Of a DNA stretch of 16,123 bases, positions 1-7,292 are shown one piece after another (the stretch's first letter is position 1; each line of letters opens with the position of its first letter). The translations under genes and the position numbers were made by a program. Source of the DNA: Deltaproteobacteria bacterium (GTDB taxonomy: Bacteria; Desulfobacterota_E; Deferrimicrobia; Deferrimicrobiales; Deferrimicrobiaceae); contig JAMDCN010000086.1 of NCBI GenBank assembly GCA_023489025.1, positions 1-16,123 on the forward strand, read 5' to 3'. The notes under the pieces are model-generated. The model ran no database searches. It had not been told where the DNA came from and saw only the letters and a program-made list of their open reading frames with translations.

Positions 1-399
1 AGGCGGGGAAACGCGGGGACGTGGGTGGACGGCGGCCACAACCCGGACGCGGCCCGGGCCCTGTCCCGGGAGCTCATCCCGATCCGGAAGGCCGGGAGCC
101 GCATCGTGGCCGTCTGGAGCATGCTCCGGGACAAGGACGCGGGGGGATTCCTGAGGGCCATGAGAAGATCCGTGGAGCACTGGGTCGTCTACCCTCTGAG
201 CCACGAGAGGGCCGCGACGACCGAGGTCCTGGCGTGCGCCTGCCGCGCGGCGGAGGTCGATTTCGAGACGGCCCCCGATTTCCCGGGTGCGTGGCGGGCC
301 GCCCGCCTCCGGGCGGGCCGGGACGGCGTCGTCATCGTGTGCGGGTCTTTCGTCGCCGTCGGCGACGCCTACCGTCACCGCCTGGGGGATGTCCCTTGA
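1..399 (+). CDS. folC: Folylpolyglutamate/dihydrofolate synthase, C-terminal part (5' truncated by window edge)
   Basis: The frame is open from base 1 and ends at TGA 397-399, giving 132 residues of a protein that begins outside the window. It carries DGGHNPDAARAL near its start, matching the DGAHNP signature of the FolC/Mur ligase C-terminal domain, and ends in a CGSFVAVGDAYRHRLG-like strand-loop typical of the FolC C-terminus. FolC is an ATP-dependent cytosolic ligase that adds glutamate to folates and, in bifunctional forms, makes dihydrofolate from dihydropteroate. The N-terminal ATP-binding domain is not visible, so mono- versus bifunctionality cannot be judged. The stop overlaps the lptD start by 4 nt (TTGA), implying translational coupling. 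An internal GTG at 25 is not the true start because conserved sequence precedes it. Confidence 0.85.
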   Translation, partial: RRGNAGTWVDGGHNPDAARALSRELIPIRKAGSRIVAVWSMLRDKDAGGFLRAMRRSVEHWVVYPLSHERAATTEVLACACRAAEVDFETAPDFPGAWRAARLRAGRDGVVIVCGSFVAVGDAYRHRLGDVP

Positions 400-2549
400 G
401 GCGGCTTCTGGCTGCGGTCGGGACGGCCGTTTTCCTCCTCGCGGCGCTTGCCGCATCGGCCGCGGGGGAACCGCCCCGGGGAATCGACCCGGCGGCCTTT
501 CTCAAGGAGGCGACGACTCTCGGACTCCCCGTGACCATCACGGCCGATAAGCTCTCCTTCGACGAGAACACGGGCGTGGCCGTCGCCGAGGGGAACGTGG
601 AGGTGGCCTTCGGGTCCAAAAAGATCCGCGCGGAGAAAATCCTGTACAACACGAAGACCCAGGAGGCGGAGCTCGCCACCAACGTGCGGTATTGGGACGC
701 GGGCGACGAATTCACGTTCGAGAAGATCCGGCTCAACTTCGAAACGGAAAAAGGAGTCCTCGAGAAAGGACGGATCCGGCTCGGAACGAACAACTACCAG
801 ATCGCGAGCGAACGGATCGAGAAAACCGGGAAGCGTTCGTTTTTCATCAGGAAGGGGACCCTGACGACCTGTCCCTCCTGCGACCCCGCGCCGGACTGGA
901 GCTTCGAGGTGTGGGAAGCCCGCGTGACCATCGACGGTTACGCGGTGGGCCGGAACGTCGTCATGCGCGTCCGCGGCGTCCCCGTCCTGTGGTTTCCGTA
1001 CGCGGCGTTTCCCGTCAAGCTGATGCGGCAGAGCGGCTTTCTCCTCCCGACCTTCACGAGCAGCCCGTCGCGCGGTTTTACCGTTTCCATCCCGTTCTAC
1101 TGGGCGATCAACCGCTGGAGCGACGCGACGATCACTCTCGACGGGATGAAAAAGAGGGGAATCCGGCCGGACCTGGAGTATCGTTACGTCCTCAACCCGC
1201 ATTCGGAGGGAGAGGTCCGCGGGACCGTTTACCGCGACCGCGTGCTGGCCGAGACGAGGTCTCGCCTATACGGCAAGAACGTCTTCCGGTACGGGGAGGA
1301 CGTGACGGTCAACGCGAAGTACGACCTGGCCTCCGACGAGCGTTACTACGTGGACCTCGTCGACGAGGACATCCTCCGGACGGCGCGGCACGTCCCCTCG
1401 CGGGGATTCGCGGGAGATGGGGGGAGCTCCTCCAACAGCGCGTTGTCCGTCACCTGGGTCCAGGACGTGCAGGGGTTGCCGGTCGACAACGTGGTCCAGC
1501 GCCTGCCGGAATACACGGGGACCTGGCTTCCGAAATCGATCGGAGAGACGGGGATCTTCGGCTCCGGCGACGCGCAGGTCACCTATTTCTACCGCCGCGC
1601 GGGGGAGCGGACCGTGCGGGGGCGCGGATACGCGGAACTGGCGCGCCCGATCGGACTTTATCCGTCCGTTTCGCTCACGCCGTTCCTGTTCGCCGAAGTT
1701 CTCGAGAACCGGGTCGTCTCCGGGGCGGCTGCGGGGGACGAAGCCGGTCGCCTCGTTCCGGGAGGCGGCGCGGTGCTCAGGACGGACCTGCGGCGCGACT
1801 TCCCGGAAAGATCGGGCAACCTGCTGGTCCATGCGGTCTCGGCCAGCGCGGGGTTCCGCTGGGTCCCCTCCGTGAGCCAGGCCGACATCCCCATCGTCGA
1901 CCAGTGGTCCCGGCTCGCTCCGCGGCAGCAGTGGACCTTCCGCGTCGACCAGCGGTTGCTGCGCATCGGCGCGGAGCCGGGACCGTCCGAGCTCGCCTCC
2001 CTGGATATCGAATGGGCGATCGACACCCGATCGGCGGGACCGTCCGATACGCCGTACGTCGATCCGCTGTCCCCTTACGCGCGGGCGCTGCGGGAGGAGG
2101 TGGATCTGGCGGTCGGCCATCACCGGACCGGGCGGGTCGCTTCGGACGTCTTCGCCCGCTTCCGCGTCACGCCGAAGCCGCGCTGGAAGTTCGGGGGGGA
2201 GAGCCTGTTCGACGTCCCGGAGGGTCGCTTCGTGACCGCCGCCGTCTCGGGGGAGTGGGAACGGGACAAGGACACCAGGGTCGGCCTGGAATACCGGATG
2301 ACGAAGACCCTCGCCGAAGACGTTGCGGCCCTTCTCGCCGTGCGGCCGCTCCGTTTCCTGGGATTCAGGAGCGAGATCCACTACTCGATCCGGAACAAGA
2401 AGCTGACGGACGGCTCGGCCGCCGTGACGCTTTACCCGAATAGCGACTGTTGGAGCGTGGGGCTCATCGTGGGACGGACGACGCTGCCCAGCCAGACGAG
2501 CATCAAGCTCACGTTTTCCCTCCGGGGAATCGGGTCGGTCGGGAACTGA
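396..2549 (+). CDS. lptD: LPS-assembly outer membrane protein LptD (OstA/Imp)
   Basis: This 717-residue protein would insert LPS into the outer leaflet of the outer membrane, acting as a beta-barrel with the lipoprotein LptE. The frame is open far upstream, but TTG 396 is chosen because it is preceded by a GGGGGA Shine-Dalgarno-like stretch (385-389), overlaps the folC stop, and gives a textbook signal peptide: MRRLL, a hydrophobic core, then ALAASAAG with cleavage near residue 22-24. Residues about 46-160 form the OstA/LptA-like periplasmic domain (TITADKLSFDENTG onward). The barrel part contains the family signature PYAAFPVKLMRQSGFLLP followed by PFYWAIN. It has only three cysteines: C159 and C162 (TTCPSC) and C685 (DCWSVG), compared with four in E. 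coli. Length is within the family range (E. coli 784). The rfbD start follows after 10 nt. Confidence 0.9.
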   Translation: MRRLLAAVGTAVFLLAALAASAAGEPPRGIDPAAFLKEATTLGLPVTITADKLSFDENTGVAVAEGNVEVAFGSKKIRAEKILYNTKTQEAELATNVRYWDAGDEFTFEKIRLNFETEKGVLEKGRIRLGTNNYQIASERIEKTGKRSFFIRKGTLTTCPSCDPAPDWSFEVWEARVTIDGYAVGRNVVMRVRGVPVLWFPYAAFPVKLMRQSGFLLPTFTSSPSRGFTVSIPFYWAINRWSDATITLDGMKKRGIRPDLEYRYVLNPHSEGEVRGTVYRDRVLAETRSRLYGKNVFRYGEDVTVNAKYDLASDERYYVDLVDEDILRTARHVPSRGFAGDGGSSSNSALSVTWVQDVQGLPVDNVVQRLPEYTGTWLPKSIGETGIFGSGDAQVTYFYRRAGERTVRGRGYAELARPIGLYPSVSLTPFLFAEVLENRVVSGAAAGDEAGRLVPGGGAVLRTDLRRDFPERSGNLLVHAVSASAGFRWVPSVSQADIPIVDQWSRLAPRQQWTFRVDQRLLRIGAEPGPSELASLDIEWAIDTRSAGPSDTPYVDPLSPYARALREEVDLAVGHHRTGRVASDVFARFRVTPKPRWKFGGESLFDVPEGRFVTAAVSGEWERDKDTRVGLEYRMTKTLAEDVAALLAVRPLRFLGFRSEIHYSIRNKKLTDGSAAVTLYPNSDCWSVGLIVGRTTLPSQTSIKLTFSLRGIGSVGN

Positions 2550-2559
2550 CGGAGGACCG

Positions 2560-3444
2560 ATGAAACGAATGCTGGTCACGGGAGGGAAAGGGCTCCTCGG
2601 GCGCGAGATCCTCGATGCGTTCGCGGGAGAATGCGAGATCCTCGTCACGGACGAGCCGGAGTGCGACGTGACGCGGGCGGCGGATGTCCGGCGGGCCATG
2701 GACGACTTCCGCCCCGCCGTCGTCGTCCACTGCGCGGCGTACACGGCGGTGGACCGCGCGGAGGACGAACGGGACAAAGCGTTCGCGGTCAACGCACTCG
2801 GGACGCGGAACGTCGCGTGCGGATGCCGGGAGCGCGGCGCGCTCCTGGTGACCTATGGGAGCGACTACATCTTCGACGGGACGAAGGGGGCCCCCTACGC
2901 GGAGGAGGACGAGGCGAACCCGCTGTCCGTCTACGGGGCGAGCAAGTGGGCCGCCGAGCTGGCGCTCCGGGAGGAGGCGCCCGAACATCTGCTCGTCCGG
3001 TCGCAATGGCTCTACGGTCCGGGCGGGCGGAACTTCGTCTTCACGATCCTGTCGAAGGCGCGGCGGGGGGAGACGTTGCGTGTCGTCTCGGACCAGGTGG
3101 GATGTCCCACCTCCGCGAAGGACCTGGCGGAGGGAACGAAGCGCCTCCTGTCCGCCGGCGCGCGCGGGACCTTTCACTTCTCGAACGAGGGGGACGCGAG
3201 CTGGTACGATTTTGCCGCCTTCATCCTCGCCTGCGCCTTGCCGGGGGCGGCGGACCTCCGCCCGGCGCGGTCGTCCGATCTCCCGTATCCCGCCCGGCGC
3301 CCCGCCTATTCCGTCCTGTCGAAGGAGAAGTACCGGAGGACCACCGGCGTGACGCCGCGGCACTGGCGGGACGCGGCCCGGGAGTTCGTCGCCCTCGGGA
3401 ACGGGGCGGGCGCCTCCGGCGGACCGGACAGGACCACGCGATGA
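2560..3444 (+). CDS. rfbD: dTDP-4-dehydrorhamnose reductase (RmlD family)
   Basis: This 294-residue short-chain dehydrogenase/reductase-fold enzyme would perform the last step of dTDP-L-rhamnose synthesis, reducing dTDP-4-keto-L-rhamnose with NAD(P)H in the cytosol. The N-terminal Rossmann motif is TGGKGLLG (G8, G11, G14). Further family signatures are AAYTAVDRAED (60-69), SDYIFDGTKGAPYAEED (about 101-117) and the catalytic YGASK pair Y125/K129. The usual STDYVFDG threonine is serine here (S101), a conservative change. The ATG at 2560 has GGAGGA 3 nt upstream. It sits between lptD and an epimerase gene, consistent with making sugar for LPS. No rmlA, rmlB or rmlC lies in the window, so they must be elsewhere if the rhamnose role is right. 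A related SDR reductase with another sugar substrate cannot be excluded. Confidence 0.85.
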   Translation: MKRMLVTGGKGLLGREILDAFAGECEILVTDEPECDVTRAADVRRAMDDFRPAVVVHCAAYTAVDRAEDERDKAFAVNALGTRNVACGCRERGALLVTYGSDYIFDGTKGAPYAEEDEANPLSVYGASKWAAELALREEAPEHLLVRSQWLYGPGGRNFVFTILSKARRGETLRVVSDQVGCPTSAKDLAEGTKRLLSAGARGTFHFSNEGDASWYDFAAFILACALPGAADLRPARSSDLPYPARRPAYSVLSKEKYRRTTGVTPRHWRDAAREFVALGNGAGASGGPDRTTR

Positions 3445-3453
3445 GCGAACGAC

Positions 3454-3460
3454 AAGGAGG
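3454..3460 (+). promoter_or_regulatory. Ribosome binding site deciding the epimerase start
   Basis: AAGGAGG lies 4 nt before ATG 3465. An earlier in-frame ATG at 3441 (overlapping the rfbD stop as ATGA) would add eight residues, MSERQGGA, before the conserved [12 protein letters not shown] start and would place this strong Shine-Dalgarno inside the coding sequence. The later ATG is therefore preferred. Confidence 0.65.
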
Positions 3461-3464
3461 CGCC

Positions 3465-4403
3465 ATGCGGATTCTCGTCACCGGAGGGGCCGGCTTCATC
3501 GGGTCGAACGTCGCGGACGCCTACGCGGCGCTGGGCCACGAACTGCTCGTCCTCGACGATCTCTCGTCGGGCAAGAAGGAAAACGTCCCCCGATCCGCGC
3601 GGTTCGTCCTGTGCGACGTCGGATCGGAGACGGCCGTCGAGGCGATCCGGAGGTTCCGGCCGGAGGTCGTGAATCATCACGCCGCCCAGATCAACGTCCG
3701 CCGGTCCGTGGCGGACCCGGCGTTCGATGCCCGGGTCAATATCCTGGCGACGCTTCGCCTCCTCGAAGCGTGCCGCGAGGCGGGCGTCCGGAAGTTCCTG
3801 TTCGCCTCGTCGGGCGGCGCCGGGTACGGGGAGCAGGAGACCCCGTTCGCGGCCGAGACCCATCCGTTGCGGCCGGTCAGCCCCTACGGCGTCGCGAAGA
3901 TGGCGGTCGAGATGTACCTCCATTATTACCATGTCCAGCACGGCCTCGACTACACGGCGCTCCGGTACTCGAACGTCTACGGGCCGAGGCAGGACCCCCA
4001 CGGGGAGGCGGGCGTCGTCGCCATCTTCTCGGAGCGCCTTTTGCGGGGCCAGGCGGCGATCATCAACGGGGACGGCGAGCAGACGCGGGACTACGTCTAC
4101 GTCGGGGACGTGGTGCGGGCGAACACGGCCGCCCTCGCGCGCGGAGGCGGCCGGTCGATCAACATCGGGACGGGGATCGAAACGAGCGTCAACACGATGT
4201 TCCGGACCCTCCGGTCGCTCTCCGGGAGCAGGCAGGAGGAAATCCACGGCCCGGCGATGCCGGGTGAGCAGAGACGGTCGTGTCTCGAGAACGGGCTGGC
4301 GCTTGAGGAACTGGGGTGGTATCCTGAAACTTCGTTGGAGGAAGGGCTCTCCCGCACTCTGGAATTCTTCCGCCAGAAGATCGATACTTCCGCCAAGTGG
4401 TAG
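3465..4403 (+). CDS. galE: NAD-dependent sugar-nucleotide epimerase/dehydratase (UDP-glucose 4-epimerase type)
   Basis: This 312-residue extended SDR protein most likely interconverts UDP-glucose and UDP-galactose, or a related UDP-sugar pair, for polysaccharide synthesis. It begins with the Rossmann motif TGGAGFIGS (G7, G10, G13) and has D31-D32 at the end of beta-2, as expected for NAD binding. It has [12 protein letters not shown] (71-82) and the catalytic YGVAK pair Y141/K145. The segment SSGGAGYGE replaces the more usual SSGGAxYGE with a glycine before the tyrosine. [13 protein letters not shown] and [15 protein letters not shown] are strong epimerase signatures. The gene starts 20 nt after rfbD and ends 2 nt before lepA. 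The family is certain; the exact substrate is not, since UDP-GlcNAc or uronic-acid epimerases look alike at this level. Confidence 0.8.
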   Translation: MRILVTGGAGFIGSNVADAYAALGHELLVLDDLSSGKKENVPRSARFVLCDVGSETAVEAIRRFRPEVVNHHAAQINVRRSVADPAFDARVNILATLRLLEACREAGVRKFLFASSGGAGYGEQETPFAAETHPLRPVSPYGVAKMAVEMYLHYYHVQHGLDYTALRYSNVYGPRQDPHGEAGVVAIFSERLLRGQAAIINGDGEQTRDYVYVGDVVRANTAALARGGGRSINIGTGIETSVNTMFRTLRSLSGSRQEEIHGPAMPGEQRRSCLENGLALEELGWYPETSLEEGLSRTLEFFRQKIDTSAKW

Positions 4404-4405
4404 CG

Positions 4406-6205
4406 ATGCGCATCGAGCAGATCCGCAACTTTTCCATCATCGCCCACATCGACCACGGCAAGTCGACGCTCGCCGACCGTCTCATGGAGGTCACAGGGAC
4501 CCTCACCGGGCGGGAGAAGGTCGACCAGTTCCTCGACAAAATGGACATCGAGCGGGAGCGGGGGATCACCATCAAGGCCCAGACCGTCCGGATGCGATAC
4601 ACGGCACGGGACGGGAAGGAGTATGTCCTGAACCTCATCGACACGCCGGGCCACGTGGACTTCTCGTACGAGGTGTCCCGCAGCCTGTGCGCATGCGAGG
4701 GGGCGATCCTCGTCGTCGACGCGTCGCAGGGCGTCGAGGCCCAGACGCTGGCCAACGTCTACATGGCGCTGGAGCAGAACCTGGAGATCGTCCCGGTCCT
4801 CAACAAGATCGATCTGCCGAACGCCGAGCCGGAGCGGGTCCGGCGCGAGATCGAGGACGTCATCGGGCTGGACACGTCGGGTCTCATCGCCGCCTCGGCG
4901 AAGAAGGGGATCGGCATCGAAGAGATCCTCGAGAGGATCGTCCGCGCCATCCCGCCTCCCGCCGGCGATCCCGCCGCGCCCGCCAAGGCGCTGATCGTCG
5001 ATTCCTGGTTCGACAATTACGTCGGGGTGGTGATCCTCGCCCGGGTCTTCGACGGGACGCTGCGGCCCGGCCAGAAGGTCCTCCTGATGGCCACCGGCAA
5101 GACCTGCGAGGTCCAGAAGGTCGGCGTCTTCTCGCCGCACCCGACGGAGGTCGGGTCGCTCGGGCCCGGGGAGGTGGGGTTCGTGATCGCCAACATCAAG
5201 GAGGTCAAGGAGACGAAAGTCGGCGACACCGTGACCGATGCGAAGACGCCGGCGTCCGTCCCCCTGCCGGGGTTCACGGTGGTCCGCCCGATGGTCTTCG
5301 CCGGGGTGTACCCCGTCGTCCCCGACCACTACGGGCAGCTCCGGGCGGCCATCGAGAAGCTGCGGCTCAACGACTCGTCGTTCACCGCCGAGCCGGAGAG
5401 CTCGGTGGCGCTCGGGTTCGGTTTCCGGTGCGGCTTCCTGGGACTGCTCCACATGGAGATCGTCCAGGAGCGCCTGGAGCGGGAATACGGCGTCGAGCTC
5501 ATCACGACGGCGCCGACCGTCGGGTACCGGGCCGTCCGGCGGGATGGAAGCGTCGTGGAGGTCGACAGCCCGGCCCGCCTGCCCGAGCCGCTCGAGCTCG
5601 ATTTCATCGAGGAACCCGTCATCCTCGCCACGATCCACCTGCCGTCCGAGCACCTCGGGAATGTCCTGCGGCTCTGCGAGGAGCGGCGCGGCGTCCAGCG
5701 GCAGATGCGCTATGTCTCCGCGAACCGGGTGATCCTCGAGTACGAGCTCCCGCTCAACGAGATCGTCCTCGACTTCTACGACAGGCTCAAGACGGCCTCC
5801 CGCGGTTACGCCTCGATGGACTACGAGTTCCTCGCGTTCCGCCGGTCCGACCTGGTCCGGCTCGACATCCTGATCAACGGCGAGAAGGTGGACGCGCTAT
5901 CCCTCATCGTGCACCGGGAGAACGCCTATCCCAAGGGGCGCAACGTCACGGAGCGCCTCCGGCGCCTCATCCCGCGCCAGCTCTTCGAAGTCGTGATCCA
6001 GGCGGCGATCGGGTCGAAGGTCATCGCGCGGGAATCGGTGAAGCCGATCCGGAAGAACGTGCTCGCCAAGTGCTACGGGGGGGACATCACGCGGAAACGG
6101 AAGCTCCTCGAAAAGCAGAAGGAAGGGAAGAAGCGGATGAAGCAGGTGGGCACCGTCGAGATCCCGCAGGAGGCGTTCCTCTCCATACTCAAGGTGAAGG
6201 AGTAG
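4406..6205 (+). CDS. lepA: Elongation factor 4 (ribosome back-translocase GTPase)
   Basis: LepA/EF4 is a translational GTPase that binds ribosomes and is linked to back-translocation, ribosome biogenesis and stress fitness. All G motifs are visible: G1 AHIDHGKST (13-21), G2 RGITI (52-56), G3 DTPGH (79-83), G4 NKID (133-136) and G5 SAKKG (164-168). The C-terminal LepA-specific domain ends in the characteristic [20 protein letters not shown] tail. From ATG 4406 the protein has 599 residues, the same as E. coli LepA. A GTG at 4397 would add only three residues and has no ribosome binding site. The start lies 2 nt after the epimerase stop with only a weak Shine-Dalgarno, suggesting coupling. The lepA-lepB pairing is classic in proteobacteria. 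Confidence 0.97.
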   Translation: MRIEQIRNFSIIAHIDHGKSTLADRLMEVTGTLTGREKVDQFLDKMDIERERGITIKAQTVRMRYTARDGKEYVLNLIDTPGHVDFSYEVSRSLCACEGAILVVDASQGVEAQTLANVYMALEQNLEIVPVLNKIDLPNAEPERVRREIEDVIGLDTSGLIAASAKKGIGIEEILERIVRAIPPPAGDPAAPAKALIVDSWFDNYVGVVILARVFDGTLRPGQKVLLMATGKTCEVQKVGVFSPHPTEVGSLGPGEVGFVIANIKEVKETKVGDTVTDAKTPASVPLPGFTVVRPMVFAGVYPVVPDHYGQLRAAIEKLRLNDSSFTAEPESSVALGFGFRCGFLGLLHMEIVQERLEREYGVELITTAPTVGYRAVRRDGSVVEVDSPARLPEPLELDFIEEPVILATIHLPSEHLGNVLRLCEERRGVQRQMRYVSANRVILEYELPLNEIVLDFYDRLKTASRGYASMDYEFLAFRRSDLVRLDILINGEKVDALSLIVHRENAYPKGRNVTERLRRLIPRQLFEVVIQAAIGSKVIARESVKPIRKNVLAKCYGGDITRKRKLLEKQKEGKKRMKQVGTVEIPQEAFLSILKVKE

Positions 6206-6213
6206 CCCGACCG

Positions 6214-6906
6214 ATGAAGATATCCGTCAAGGGACACGATCGCCAGGGTCCGGCCCCCCGGGCCAAGAGCAAGGTCCGCGAGTATATCGAGGCGTTCGCC
6301 GTGGCGCTCCTCATCGCCCTGACGGTCCGCACCTTCGTGATCCAGGCGTTCAAGATCCCCTCGAGCTCGATGGAGAACACCCTCCTCATCGGAGACCACA
6401 TCTTCGTCAACAAGTTCATCTACGGCTACCACATCCCGTTCACGAAGGGGCGGATCCTCGAGTTTCATGCCCCTCAACGGGGGGACATCATCGTCTTCGT
6501 CTTCCCCGAAGACCCGAGCAAGGATTTCATCAAGAGGGTCATCGGCGTGCCGGGCGACACGGTCGAGATCCGCCGGAAGCAGGTCTACATCAACGGCGTT
6601 CCGCTCAAGGAGCCTTACGTCCGCTACGCCGACGGGTTCTCCGTTGATTCCTTCGTCCGGACGCGGGACGACATGCCCCTCGTCAAGGTCCCGCCGGGGA
6701 AGCTGTTCATGATGGGCGACAACCGGGACCGGTCCTACGACTCCCGGTTCTGGGGGTTCGTCGACATGGACGCGGTGATCGGGAAGGCGCTCTTCATCTA
6801 CTTTTCGATCGACTGGACCAAATGGAACGACGGCGTCCCCTGGTTCGAAGTCTGGCGCTACCCCGACCTCGTCCGGTGGAACCGGATCGGGCTCGTTCTC
6901 CATTAA
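6214..6906 (+). CDS. lepB: Signal peptidase I
   Basis: This 230-residue membrane-anchored serine protease removes signal peptides from Sec- and Tat-exported proteins on the periplasmic face. One N-terminal transmembrane segment (about residues 26-46, AFAVALLIALTVRTFVIQAF) follows a basic cytosolic leader. Box B, PSSSMENTL (49-57), gives the catalytic S52, and box D, DFIKRVIGVPGD, gives the general base K107. Box E is MGDNRDRSYDSRFWG. It is shorter than E. coli LepB, which has two membrane segments; the single-anchor form is common outside Enterobacteria. AAGGAG overlapping the lepA stop serves as ribosome binding site, and the gap to lepA is 8 nt. No convincing terminator follows, so readthrough into the pyr leader is possible. 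Confidence 0.96.
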   Translation: MKISVKGHDRQGPAPRAKSKVREYIEAFAVALLIALTVRTFVIQAFKIPSSSMENTLLIGDHIFVNKFIYGYHIPFTKGRILEFHAPQRGDIIVFVFPEDPSKDFIKRVIGVPGDTVEIRRKQVYINGVPLKEPYVRYADGFSVDSFVRTRDDMPLVKVPPGKLFMMGDNRDRSYDSRFWGFVDMDAVIGKALFIYFSIDWTKWNDGVPWFEVWRYPDLVRWNRIGLVLH

Positions 6907-6913
6907 GGAGGGC

Positions 6914-6935
6914 GCAATCGGGGTGCAATCGGGGT
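6914..6935 (+). repeat. Tandem 11-bp direct repeat abutting the pyr promoter
   Basis: GCAATCGGGGT occurs twice with no gap (6914-6924 and 6925-6935). The final T is the first base of the TTGACG -35 box. One copy is close to a helical turn, so both would face the same side of the DNA. It may be an activator or repressor site, or simply a local duplication; the sequence cannot distinguish these. Confidence 0.6.
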
Positions 6936-6963
6936 TGACGGCCGGCGGAACCGGCGATAAAAT
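6935..6963 (+). promoter_or_regulatory. Sigma-70-type promoter for the pyr operon
   Basis: TTGACG (6935-6940) and TAAAAT (6958-6963) are separated by an ideal 17 bp, predicting a transcript start near 6970. The spacer contains a perfect 5-bp inverted repeat, GCCGG (6941-6945) and CCGGC (6951-6955). Its position directly before the PyrR attenuator hairpin supports it as the operon promoter. The A/T-rich -10 box stands out in this GC-rich sequence. Confidence 0.8.
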
Positions 6964-6972
6964 TGATGTCAG

Positions 6973-7005
6973 CCTTTTAAGCTAATCCCGTGAGGTTAGC
7001 AAAGG
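6973..7005 (+). promoter_or_regulatory. PyrR-binding RNA hairpin (anti-antiterminator)
   Basis: The predicted leader RNA folds as a lower stem CCTTT (6973-6977) with AAAGG (7001-7005), a TAA bulge on the 5' side, and an upper stem GCTAATC with GGTTAGC (6981-6987 with 6994-7000), capped by a CCGTGA loop. The run TCCCGTGAGG and flanking AAAGG match the well-known PyrR-binding consensus of Bacillus (UCCNGNGAGG). UMP/UTP-bound PyrR should stabilise this hairpin and so allow the downstream terminator to form. Without PyrR, GAGGTT (6992-6997) can pair with GACCTC (7034-7039), the 5' arm of the terminator, giving a competing antiterminator. Confidence 0.88.
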
Positions 7006-7034
7006 ATGAGTGATGGCCATGAGACCGCAAAGAG

Positions 7035-7068
7035 ACCTCTCCGCCTGCCGGCCGGGAGGTTTTTTTTT
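7035..7068 (+). terminator. Intrinsic terminator of the pyr attenuator
   Basis: ACCTCTC (7035-7041) pairs with GGGAGGT (7054-7060), including one T-G wobble. A C-C mismatch follows, then GCC (7043-7045) pairs with GGC (7050-7052) around a TGCC loop. A run of nine T (7060-7068) follows the stem. The hairpin lies about 65 nt past the predicted transcript start and 225 nt before pyrR, so it controls entry into the operon rather than ending lepB alone. Confidence 0.9.
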
Positions 7069-7078
7069 GCCCGCCGTT

Positions 7079-7257
7079 AACCCGCATTTCTCCCCAGGCT
7101 TCTGCTGCGGCGGCGGAGACGGGCATGTCTCCTGCGTTGCGCTCGGTCGGGCTCCTCGGCGTCGTGTCAACTACGCCTCCGGGGCCCTCGGTCGCGCGCC
7201 TTGCATCCACGCCCGTCTCCACCGCCTCGCGACGAACCCTGCTCAGAAAAGCGGGTT
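7079..7257. repeat. Approximately 179-bp imperfect palindrome, MITE/REP-like element
   Basis: Nested inverted repeats share one dyad centre near 7168. The outer arms AACCCGCATTTCT (7079-7091) and AGAAAAGCGGGTT (7245-7257) pair at 12 of 13 positions. The middle arms GGCGGCGGAGACGGGC (7109-7124) and GCCCGTCTCCACCGCC (7211-7226) pair at 15 of 16. The inner stem pairs 7149-7155 with 7181-7187 and GGCGT (7158-7162) with ACGCC (7173-7177) around a 10-nt loop. No credible gene lies inside. The architecture fits a non-autonomous mobile palindromic repeat or a structured RNA in the pyr leader. No clean target-site duplication is visible; flanking TTAA and TTGA are only similar. Confidence 0.65.
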
Positions 7258-7274
7258 GAAACCCTGACGACCCG

Positions 7275-7283
7275 GGAAGGGGG
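7275..7283 (+). promoter_or_regulatory. Ribosome binding site of pyrR
   Basis: A purine-rich run, GGAAGGGGG, lies 9 nt before ATG 7293. Just upstream, GGGTT (7253-7257) can pair with AACCC at 7235-7239, 7260-7264 or 7079-7083, so local folding near this site may take alternative forms. Confidence 0.6.
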
Positions 7284-7292
7284 CGCGCAACG

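Noticed and set aside
21..395. A long N-terminal extension of lptD starting at 21.
   Set aside because: It overlaps folC, has no conserved sequence, and would bury the signal peptide that starts at TTG 396.
692..2443. A 583-codon + strand frame within lptD in a different phase, and similar frames inside the epimerase/lepA region.
   Set aside because: The composition is dominated by Arg, Pro and Gly with no motif, and it overlaps a clearly conserved LptD frame.
7006..7080. A 24-codon leader ORF (MSDGHETAKRPL...) spanning the attenuator terminator, as a possible leader peptide like that of E. coli pyrBI.
   Set aside because: AAAGG abuts its ATG without proper spacing, the peptide shows no informative codon run, and the PyrR hairpin already explains the terminator. 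It remains possible but unsupported.
7109..7226. Possible CRISPR or tRNA-like structure in the pyr leader.
   Set aside because: The repeats are inverted around a single centre rather than direct and spaced, and no cloverleaf or anticodon arm can be drawn.
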